Shown here piece by piece: positions 28,101 to 40,100 of a stretch of DNA of 64,000 bases. The stretch spans positions 18,854,435-18,918,434 of the forward strand of contig CM068546.1 of assembly GCA_035048495.1 (NCBI GenBank). The letters are read 5' to 3'. The position numbers and the translations under genes were made by a program. Position 1 is the first letter of the stretch, and each line of letters begins with the position of its first letter. This DNA is from Euptelea pleiosperma. Lineage: Eukaryota > Streptophyta > Magnoliopsida > Ranunculales > Eupteleaceae. A model generated the notes under the pieces. That model saw only the letters and a program-made list of their open reading frames with translations. It did not search any database and was not told the origin of the DNA.

Positions 28101-31100
28101 GCTTAGTGTAACTACCCTTCTCCTTTTTCCTATTTGTTTTTTTCATTCATTTTCCTTTTCTTCTTCCCCTTTGATCAGGTTCCTCTGTACTTTCTCTTTT
28201 TCTCTTAATATAATTCACTATTTAGCAGAAGAAATGCATCGATAATATTAGCAGGCTCAAGTCGTAACCTCCTGTCCCTTTCCAGGTATTACGCATGAGT
28301 TTACTGAATAACATGCAATATAGTATCCGGTTCATTTGCAGTTGTCTTTTCACCTTATAAGCGGGATTCGGGACCCAATTATAGTCTAATGGACCACTAG
28401 AAATATGATCAGTTTTCTCAACACCCTAGTCAAGTTCTCATACACATACACATCCACATCCACATATATATACAAGGTTTAAAATTTTGTTTTGGAGTAA
28501 TGTCTTTGTCAAGGGTGGTGTGGTCTTCCTTTCTTATGAGTTCGGGATGTGTTGGGTGGTGTCGGGGTTCATTCATGGATCTTCTGTTCAGTTGGCAATA
28601 TAATGCATTTTCTTCTAGAGGAAAGATTTTTCGGCGGATGCTACCTTTTGCGATCATTTGGGGTCTTTGGAGGTAGAGAAATCAGAGAACCTTCGAAGGA
28701 AAGAGCCAAGATATGCAAGAAAGCATTCTTAGTATTAAGGGTTCGATGTTTTTGTGGTCAAAGATGTTCTGGGAGTATAGAGGGCTCTTCTTTGAAGAAT
28801 TTGTCTTTAGATGAGATCTTTTTGTGATATAGGGATGAATGATGTTGACCGCATCGTTTTAGTGTCTTTGGTTTTTTCTCCCTTGAAATCAGTCTTTAGT
28901 AGGCCATCTCGACCTCTTGAGCTGATTTCTTGTAGTTTGCTTGGCTTTTGCCTTATCAATACATTTGTATACTTATCAAAAAAAAAAAAAATCGAAACAA
29001 ACTCCAAAGCAAAATGAAATGAAACATTGAAAAAATGGAGAAACAATGAAATTTCTGAAACATTACGGAACATTCCCAAAATCATGAAATCATATTTTTT
29101 TATCTGTTTTTTTTTGTATCGGATTGTATTGTAATGTCTTGGTTTGTCTTGGCGAAACACATTGAAACATTATGAAATGAAATGAAACATACGAGACATT
29201 CCAAAATTTTAAACCATGCATATATATACATAGCTCTGAATTACGCAGTCAGAGTCTGTTGTTTTTATCTCCATATTACACAGCTAGAGTCGACCGTTGG
29301 TGCTTGTCAAACACAACTCAATTTACATAGAGTCAGACGCCTTCGATACAAACTGATTTCACTATTGGTTAAATGTAACCCATTTCTGCCGTTGGTTAGA
29401 TGTTTTGATGACTGTAGATTTTCCAAGGATCCAAAAAGCAACCCAGGGTGACTACACGCCTACCCTTGCATCTAATAGCCTATCAGGCGAATGTGTATTT
29501 CTAGTGTCCGGTTGATCACAGAAGTCACAATCATTATATTCTTATTAGATGCTCAATGACATTTAAAACCATGTTTTAAACTTGTCAAAATATGCAATCA
29601 GTCTGAATACTGTAAGAATGCAAGTATATAATACGGCGTATAATTATAGATTTATATTGCAAGTTAGATATTTTGAGTTATAAATCTGAGTTTAAAACAA
29701 ATATAAATTGAAAACATTTTTAAAAGAAATTTGTTAATTTTAAATTAAAAATAATGGCAAAAAAGGATGACAACTAAACTTTAAATCCAGTCAAAGTAAC
29801 TCAATTCCGGTTATTCGAGTCAAAATCCATTAATCAAGTCAAATCAGGTTAATCAAATCACTTTGAATAAATCATAAGATTTCAGGTGTATGTTTAAGCT
29901 ATGAAGAAGCCTTAAGTTCACTATAGGCACATTAGGACATAACTAACACTAGGTCCTCAATGTCAAAATAGGTTGTATTTTGTGGGGTGTGGTTTTCCCC
30001 TTTGTTAATCATACATATTACTTGTCAAAAAAAAATCAAAATTTGGTCCGCAATGTTAAAATAGGTCAAGTATGTCAAAATTGGTCAAGAATGTCAAAAT
30101 TGGGTAATAAGGTAAAAAATATCCACATTGGTCATGTCATAACCAAGATTGGTCAAAAATAAAAATTGTCAAAATGGTATGTCAAAATAGGTCAATAAAA
30201 TCAAAATAGGTCAAGTATGTCAGTCAGTCAATAAAGTCAATTGGTCAAGTGTCAAAAGTGGTCAAAGATGTCAAAAGTGTTCAATAATGTCAAAATTGTT
30301 CAATAATGCCAATTTAAGTCAATCTAGTACGTAAAAGATGGTTAACCTAGTCAAAATTAATTTTTTTTATTTGTCAAAAGTATTAAATAATTTAAATTTC
30401 AAATCTGGACAGATTGACCTTTTGATGACTTAAAAATTCATAATTAAATAAATATAAATTAGAATGGTAATTTTACCCATTAGCATGCCACTTGGTTATG
30501 CCAAGTGTCAAAATTCGTGCATGGAGTGATTATGTGTAAAGGGAAGCAAAATAAATTGGTAGGTCACACGATTTGATTAAAAGTGGTACATTGTAATAAA
30601 ATGCCACAAAGGTCTTTCGGGTCAAAAAGTGGGTCCCACAAAAATGAAAATGGTCGATCGGACCTAGTGGGTCTGAAAATTAAACTTCCCACTATCCAAT
30701 GCAAGTGTCCGGTTGTAAATCCCACATGCAACTTGAGGTGAATCAAGCAGAAAGAAAGTCAGGTTCTAATCTGTATACAAACTGGAAACCTGCAGAAGGT
30801 CCGAAAACTTGTCGGGACTCTCTAGAAAAGCTAGAAAAATGTCTAAGAAGATGCGGGGGAATGTCCCAAATCTAATTCACTCTGGATCGAAAAAATTGAC
30901 ATGCAATCGGAGGTAAATATAAGCTTAGAGAACCGAAATTTATCGGATATTGACCGAAATCCTGCGAAAAGTTTTAGAAACTTCTGGAAATACTCAGGAA
31001 AGTCAGAAAAAGTCTCTAGTGATGCTGGGTCATCACATGCGCACATCCAAAGGAATCTAGGAGTAGCCCAATAGATGTAAAATAAAGGAAAGTCAATTGA

Positions 31101-34100
31101 GATGGTTTTGGTATGTACAAGGCACCAATGAGAGGGAGTGCTTTAATGCAGTTAGAAGGGTCTGTAAAGGAGAGAGGAACAAAAAGGACATTGATTGAGG
31201 TAGTAAGAAAAGGTTTGCAGACATGCTGTAATAGAAAATATGCCTTTAGATAGAATTGAATCGTGGCACAAGATTCATGTTGCCGACCCCAAATAGTTGG
31301 GCTAAGGCACTACACTATCACCAATGATGACGAAACAATTATCCATTGCGACCAAGATGGATACCTCGCACTGTTTTTTATAAGAAGAAAATTGTTGTTT
31401 CAAGTAATGGAATATCTAGATCAAGCAGAACTAACTAAGCTTCGATAGATTTTGTTGGGTTGTTTGCCCTCTGGAGCTCGTACTACAACTTTTATAATTT
31501 TCAACACCTAGTTCTAAATGTCTCAAGAATTCAAGAGTTGACCAAATTATGATCATCTATTTGTATTTGCTTTGACAGGGCTTTCTAATATAGCCATAGT
31601 AGTAAGATTACTGTTCTTTTGGCGAATTTTGTCGATCTATGACTTGGTGAAGTGAAGTTTTTCTGTAATATTTTGGCGAATTTTATTGTTCAAAATCAAA
31701 AAATTAAAACAAATGAAAGTGTTTTTAAACACTTAATATTCATTTATACCACATTGCCTTCTTTTTAGGAGGTTTAGGAGGTGCCTAGGTGAAAAATGAC
31801 CACTCCATTGAATTTAAGGGTTTCAAGTCAAAAACAACTTGTAGGGGTTAAAATCAAGGTCAAATGCTCGTAGTGTTGTGTAATTTGAAGTTGTTCTTCA
31901 CTAAAAATCAGTTTTCCCTATAATTTCATGTTTCTTTCGTACATTTACTCTTACAAATGTATAAATGCAACATATCTCCAAACTTCTCAAAGTAGGAGAA
32001 TTCCATGTCAAATTAACTTCCTAGAATTAATTCCAAGTTTTAACAGTGCGTTTAGGGCGAAGTCAAAATTTAGCACTATTGAGTATAAACCTTACTAAGG
32101 TTTATGCCAATCGACATATAGTATGACTGGTTCTTTTATAAAAGAAATCTTGTAATCTCTGTAGTTTCTCAATTAGGTTTCTATCCCTATGCTTGCTCAG
32201 CTTTTGAGTGGATCTAATTATGTTTGAAATCAGGAAGAATTGTTGAGTTGCTTGAAGCTTTGGAAGCAATGGCTAAAGATAATCAGCCCATTCCACCAAG
32301 AGCAATGATCTTGAGCAGAAAATATCGGACATTAGTTAGCTCGTGGATTGAACCTTTACAAGAAGAAGCTGACCTTGGATACGAGATCGATTACATTGCC
32401 AGGTGTGCCTCGTCATATCTTATAATTAATAATTTAAGTAGATAATATACATAGTGCAATCAGTGAATTCTTAGATACATCATGTGGAGTGGGTTTCTAA
32501 ATTCCTTGCATTTAACTTTTATCTTTGCTTGATGCTTTCGGGTTTTATATTGGTACAGGTTTGCTGTGAATCCCTTATATATATGTATACACACAATGGT
32601 GCTTATGAACATGAAATTTTGAACCAGTGGGACCTTAGTAAGAGATCACATTGATTGAATATCAGCTTGATTTGATGATTAAATCACATGATAAATTATG
32701 ATCTGTCACAAATATGGTCCCATAGACCCTTGAATGAATGAACAATCTTCTAGTGACTGATAGGTGATTCTTTGCCTGTTAACGTGGATCTAAATTATGG
32801 TTGATTAAAGCAAGATCTGATTTATAACTACGGTTCAAACCATAGATCTAGGATAGATTTATGTTTAAAGAGTTTGTCTAGAGTTACACCCATTTCTTAC
32901 ACTCAGTGGTGGGGCCCACATGGAGATGACGTTGGACAATTCAACTTTACGTTGAGTTGTCCTCACCATGATAATCATCATCACCAAAAGTCAGTCAATT
33001 CCAACATTATTAACCTCATTAAAAGTTGACCTATGTATTTCAGTTTTTGCATACCAACAGTGCATTTATTAATTTAATTTGGTATACTTTCAAGTTTCAT
33101 CATTCAAAAAGGCTCCACCAAAGTGAAGCTCGATTTTGATGCTGCATTGTGATCCATGAAATCAATGTAAAATTTAGTAAGCGTAATATTTTGGAATTTT
33201 GGATGGCCGACACAAAATATAGTTCTCAGGAAAAAAAAATGCATTATTTTGTGGAAATATTTCGATTTAAATTGGTGAACAGTATTATTTTGACCATGTG
33301 ACTCATAAAATGTATTATTTCGACTCAACGAAATAAATGGCCGAACAGCATTGGAACCTCAAAACCTTTCCAAATCTGATTTTTAATTCAGCTCATCCTC
33401 TCCCTCTTAATTCTTCTACTAAAGACGACCACTCCATTGAACATTTTGATGTGAAAAATCTCTTGGATCGATCTTGACAATGAATCAAAGCCCTTTTTAC
33501 ACATTATAAATGTAAGTACGGAATTTCTTCAATAAACTCAAATTTTTTGATGTTTCTTGCTTGGAATTGATAGTTAAGGTATAAATCATGGTTCAAAGTT
33601 TCGGCCGAAACCGAAATGTTTCGTTTGTTTCGTTTCGGTTTCGCTATACGACGAAACTACATAAGTTTCGGTTGGTTTTGTCTGAAATCAAACGATACTT
33701 CATCTGACATGTAAATTTGCATTAACATTTCGTTACAGTTTCATGAAGTTTCGTCCGAAACCAAACGATACTTCTAATATGTTTCGGTATTGCCCATGAA
33801 CAATACCGAAATGATACCGTGTACTTTGAACTATGGTATAAATGCATCAAGCAACCTATGGATCTATAATTCATTTACATCAGATTTAAGCAAGGGTTGA
33901 TGAATGATTAGGGTGAAAAATTCGAAATTTGGGGAAACCACAATTTCATTGTTTTTTACCCTAAACATCTATGATTGTGCATGAATTAATTATGTTACAT
34001 AACTTAGTGCAATCTATAACTTTGGTGGGTTAATTTTTTTCCAAAAAATTAATTTAATAAAATTATTAAACTTTCAAAAAATTATATAACATCAAGAAAT

Positions 34101-37100
34101 CCCTAATGCATCAAATCTATGCATGTGTTGCATTTTTTTCTAATTAGTTTAAATATTTTAGCATTATACTTATTAAAAATATAAAAAATGTATAACGTAC
34201 ATGACTATAGTAGTGAATATAACGTTATATGGTTTGTAATTTACATGTGTTGTGCTTTTGAGGGTAGTTCAAGTGTTGTAAGATATGAGAACTTAAATGG
34301 ATTTATTCCAACATTGGTAGTTGATATACGATATTTTAGTTATTGATATTTATTTATGTTAATTTTTAAGTGGGATAGAAATAACTCTCTCTGGTTCAAC
34401 TAACTTAGAAAGTATTTAAGAATGCTGCCTCAAAGACTAGAAAATGAGGTTGGCAATTCTTCAACTATTGCACCAAGTGTAGTTATTAATCTTACTTCTA
34501 GTGTGTGGAGTACATCTTGTCACAATGGATCATAACCACTTCCAAAACTGTTTATAAAGTTAAGAAAGCAATTTCAAGTTTCTTGGGCTCAACCTTAGCC
34601 CTCCACGTGAGACGTGTATAACTCTTATTATCAACATGTGTTTAATGCGAATCTTGCACCTGTAGCACCACCACCACTAGGAAATGATCAAGCTGGTGGA
34701 GAATATAAGATAATATCCCCCCACCGGCTTAAGTTGGTGGAGAAATAGATGATGATAACAACTTAAATGAACTTAATGTGATGATGTGAGAAATATTTGA
34801 TACTTATTGTTAATGTAACAACTAACAAGTGTAGGGGGCTTACTGTTTTTTGACAGTAAACCCTAATCCGACTAAAATAGACAACTAGTCCGACTCTTTT
34901 CTCTAAATTCTTCTTCTCTCTAAACTCTAATCCAACTTAGTGGTATCAGAGCCTCTTACCTAGTATTGTTAGAGTTTCCTTTTCTTCCTTCTTCTTTTCT
35001 TTTCTTGTGGTGGAAAACAACAACGTAGGGATTGATCGTGAAACCCTAGGTTGCGTCATCTTTTGTTTTTTGTTTTTTTCTTTTCCTTGCGATAGTTTCT
35101 ACCATCTGTACTATGTGGATGTGAGGGTCACTTATTCAATTTGAAGGGTAACTGTGGCCTCTTATGTGTGTGTGTGCATGTTGTATAATTGGGAGCACTG
35201 TTCATTGTGAGTATTGCTCATCAAGTATCGTTCATTGTGAGCACTGTTCATTGCGAGTACTGTTCACTGCGAACCATCAGCACTATTCATCCAAGGAGAA
35301 TTTTAGTGACGATTCACGTATAGTTGGGTTATGCATAAAACCTGCCACGTGAGCCGCATGGCCTTTAATGGTGTATAGAGCAATGCAGTGAGGTGTATGA
35401 CATTGTTGTGTGTGTTGCAAGGAGTGCAGATTGGTGTTGAGTGGGTTTCTGCTATTGTTGCCCATAAGGTATTTGATTTGGTGACTATTTGAAGGTGTAC
35501 TGCTTGGACTTTGTGACAACAAGCAGTATAGTTTTGTGGTTGATTTTGTGTTCAAAAGCCTTTGATGATGGAGACAAAACCTAGTTATTTGCAGTCATTT
35601 GAGTTCCTGCTTTCTCAAATGACTTCCATTAAGCTTAATGGGAGTAACTATGTGCCGTGGTCCAAATCTATGAAAGTTTTCCTAATTACAAGTATTTGAC
35701 TGCAGACCAGCCTCAAATTGATGATAGTAATTATGATGAGTGGAATCGAGAAAATGCTCAGATAATGACTTGATTGTGGAATAGTATGGATCCATAAGTT
35801 AGTGTTAATGTGATGTTCCTAGATATAACTAAGGAGATATGAGAGACAATTCGAGATATGTATTCTGGTGAAATTAAGTTTACCTAGGTCTATCAATTTA
35901 TTCAGGAATTCTTTACTCTATAACAAGGATATTAGAGTCTTGGTGCATACTATGCTTCCCTGTGAGGAATAATTGACGAGCTGAATATATATCAGCTTAT
36001 TACCACTGATTTGAAGATCTAGCGAAGATATCGAAAGGAATATGAAGTTATGAAATTTCTCTCTGGACTGAAAGCTGAGTATGAGCCTGTGAAGTCTCAA
36101 ATCCTAAGTAGTAGAGAGCTTCCATTGCTCACGGGGATTTACTCTCAGCTTCAACAGGTGTCTCTCTCAAACATTAGTGCGGGTGCAACTGATAATTCTG
36201 CCCTTGCTGCTTGTGGTAATTTACCTGCCTCGGGCAGGGGTACCTTTCCTAATTGTGGTGGTCAGTAGGAGGTTCGTGTAGTAGTGATTCAAGGGAGGTC
36301 GTGGTAGTGGACATGGTACTCGAAAATGTAATTATTGTAAGGAATATTTTCATATTCTATTTGGCATAATTCCGTATGACATAGAACACACTGTAATCGA
36401 ACCTGCGAATTAAGTGAGGCCTTGAGTATGTTGTGGTATGCATCATTCATTGACTTCCCGAAGACTAAAAGACGAAGACCGAAGACTCAAAAGATTGAAG
36501 ACATATTCATATGAGGAACCGCTATTTGTCAGTTAAAGATCGTGCACACTCATTAGGAAGGTAAAATGACTTAGTGGCCTTAGGAGAAATAGATTGACTT
36601 AATCTCTTGGCTAAAAACCGTCATAGGACAAGACTTGTGTTTAGGATAAAAATGCGTATTAAAATCTGAACCAAGGGAAAGTCCAATCGATTGGACCCTG
36701 ATGTGGAGTCGATTGGACATAAGGGATAGAACTTCCCAGATAGTCCAATCGATTGGCCACTGTGTTGGAATCGATTGGACTCACGAAGGAAAAACTTTTG
36801 GAGAAGTCCAATCGATTAGACGTCAATCGATTGGACTCTCAACCCAATCGATTGGACCGACGAAGACAGGTTCCAACTCAGATCCGAAAATTATGTTCTC
36901 ACGAACCCCATCACTTGTTTGACCCAAGGGCTATACACTTTTATAAATAAGGGGATCTTCATCTCTGAAAGGAAGTATGTCCTAGATCATCTAAAGGATT
37001 ATGGAAAATTGGGGGCCAGGCCTGTGGACACTCTTATAGAACAGAATCATAAGTTGGGTGAGGCAAGTTGTGAGCTACCGAAGGATGTTGGCAGCTTTCA

Positions 37101-40100
37101 GAGACAAGGAGATTGATATATCTCTCTCTGACTAGACCAGATATTGCATATGCAGTCAGCGTGATCAACCAGTATATGCACTCACCTTGGGACATCCACT
37201 TGGAGGCAACGCATGGGATTTTGTGGTATCTCGAATTCGCCCCTGGTAGAGGACCTCTTCAAGAAAAAAGGTCACATGAGAGTAGTCATACATTGATGCA
37301 GATCAACACCCCTTACATTCTTATCCATGTGCCACCTTGTAGCCTCATTATAGTCTTCTTCCACATCAGCATCTTCTTCCTCTAGACGATCTGCAATATG
37401 GTTCTTGCTAAACGAATTATATCTCTTCTCCTCTTTGACTAGAACGGAGAAAATATTTTTCTGGTTGACTATCGTGTTTTAAACAAGGAATCATTGCTAA
37501 ACCTCTACCTTCACTTTCAGTCATACTACTCTGTTATTGGTTAGGTCCAAAGACCTTTGTCAATTTTCTATATTTTATGAAGCCGAACATCTCCACCACA
37601 CACCCTTTCTTCAGATCTTAATATGTTCAACATCCAATTTCACAAAAAAATATAGCCCTACCCAAACAGGTATAGGGTATCCAAAAGTATCTTTGATAGC
37701 TTTATTAATAATGCTCCAAGACACATTTTTTTTCTTTTATAGTTACTAGGGGATGCCACGTGCGATGCACACGTGCACCTTACATGTGGTAGAACCTTAC
37801 ACATGGCACACTTGTAGAGATCACTGACCGTATGGATGTTTGGCCCATCCCTAGGTGGACCTACATGCAAAAAATCAGCATGATTAGTGATTTCTAAGCA
37901 TTCGACCAGAGTTGTTTTCATGGGATTTTTAACCATGAACTTTTGAGCATCACTATTTAGCATGCAGCTCGAGGTACATTTTTGGCCAATGAAGAAACGA
38001 GCACGTCCATGTGATCATTACCCTTTTAATATTGGTGTTAGTACGGGTAACTTTTAATCAATATTTTTTTTTTTGTAAATATTGAATTTTGACACCAAAT
38101 AATTGGTGTCACTTTTATGCCACGTGGCACAATCTTAGAGACCACTGACCATATGGATGTTTGGCCCATACCTAGTTGGACCTACATACTAAACATCGTC
38201 CTGATTAGTAATTTTTATCCACTGGATTAGTCTTTTTCTTGGTTTATTTGTAACCGTGGATCTCGAGCATTATTATCCAAAGGTTAGAAATGACTAATCA
38301 GGCTGATTTTTGTTTCGTAAGTCCATCTAGGGATGGGCCAAACATCCATACGGTCAGTATCCTCTAATATTTTGCCATGTGGCTCACACTGTGGGTCCCT
38401 CATCAACTTTGATGATGGACACCATTATCTAATTTTTTCAAGGGACAGAGTTCAAGTCCACGTGGGGATTCAATAAATGCTTTTAAGAAGTGAGTTGAAA
38501 TGCGAAAATGTTGAATGACCAAAGCACCCTTATAAATTAAAAAATTTCAAAAACTGAAAGAGGTAATGTTTGTCAATTTAAGGTATTTGAGGGTCATATT
38601 AGGAATAAGGATTTTTTGAATTTTTTAATAAGAGAAGAGCATTGAGTGAGGTGCAGGCAAGGTTTAAAATTTCGTTTCGGAGGAATGTCTCGGTTAAGTG
38701 AAAAACCGAGACAAACTCCGAAACGAAACGAAACATTCACGAAACATTGAAAAAATGAAATTTTCGAAACATTACGAAACATTTACGAAACATTACGAAA
38801 TATTACGGAACATTACGAAATATTACGAAACATTCCGAAACATTACGAAATATAATTCAAAATCATTAAATTATATTTTATTTTTATTTTTATTTTTTTG
38901 GCTTGTATCGGATTGGCTCGGATTGTCTTGGTTTGTCTCGGCGAAACAAACTGAAACATTACGAAACGAAACAAAACATACGAAACATTCAATGTTTCGT
39001 TTCGGTTTCCTTACGAAACGAAACAAAACATACGAAACATTCCGAAATTTTAAACCATGGGTGCAGGGGTGGTGTGCTTGCAGGGTGACGTGTCTTTTGA
39101 CACCAAAAAGATAGGAAATCCCCTATCAAGTGAATAAATTAAAGAATAGAAAAGAAGCTAAGTAGGGGCATTTTTGGTGGAACGCAAAAAGGGCCTTCGC
39201 TCTTAATAAGTAGAATAGATGTTCCAAGAAGCCTTTTCTTATGATTAGTGCTAGGAGGACCTCCATGCCGGCTACCTAGTCGATTCCAAACCAAGTTCAT
39301 GCCCTATGTTAGAATGGAATCAGCTATTTGTTTTACTTGTTCATTTCTTATACATGTTAAATTATTTTGGACTTTGGATCAGATATAGAAGGATAAAAAA
39401 GTCCACATTTTGTTTTCTCCTCTTCTCTATTGTTCACTGCTCTTCTCCATCGTGTGCTATTGTGCTTCAATTTGCCCAAACTCTAGAAACTATCTCCATG
39501 ATAGAGTACAATACAATGTTTTCTTTCCCGTCACGATCACAACACACTCATTCATAACAACCGCCCCCTCCAACTATAGATTAAAATCCAATTCTCACTT
39601 TTGTTCTAAATTTTGTTCCATTGAACAATCCTGTCACCACCGTTCCCCGTTACTAGAGCACCACCACCGTCTTAAAGACGACAATGACGGTAAGTAATGC
39701 CAACGAGCCACCGGCGTATTGGATTTTGTCCAAGGCATAGCAACGGAAGCAGCTGTAGAAACTGCTACACGACTCACCAGATGATTCTCCCAATGGCGAA
39801 GTGGGTTTAGATGTGATAGATGATGAAATTAGGGCTCCACTTGGTATGAGTTGCAATAGGGAAGTCGCTGCCTGGTGCTAATGTGAGCGGGATTAAATAA
39901 AGGAAGTGGCCTCTGCACTCTAAGGGGGACTTTAATGTCTTCCCTTTAAGATATATCGATCTTTTGATCAGTTTTCAAATAATAAAAAATAACAAAAGAA
40001 AAAGGAGAGGGAAGGTTAAATGGGGAACCGGTGAAAACTGTCTACTGGAAGAAGTGTCCAACAGATGAGTTGGTCAGGTTGTGGGGGTTGTACCCATAGA

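Larger units (their letters stand above)
34780..37340 (+). mobile_element. rearranged Ty1/copia (copia-3)
   Basis: An LTR-like leader (about 34780-34940) is followed by primer site TGGTATCAGAGCC (34941-34953) and gag (about 35565-36333). A foreign LTR piece follows (36336-36950), then RT end and RNase H remains (36951-37320). Protease, integrase and most of RT are absent. Left LTR start and any 3' LTR were not located. Confidence 0.75.

Noticed and set aside
35160..35290. Repeated GTTCATTGTGAGCACT motifs as a separate minisatellite feature
   Set aside because: Only a handful of loose units in the leader of copia-3; probably part of its untranslated region.
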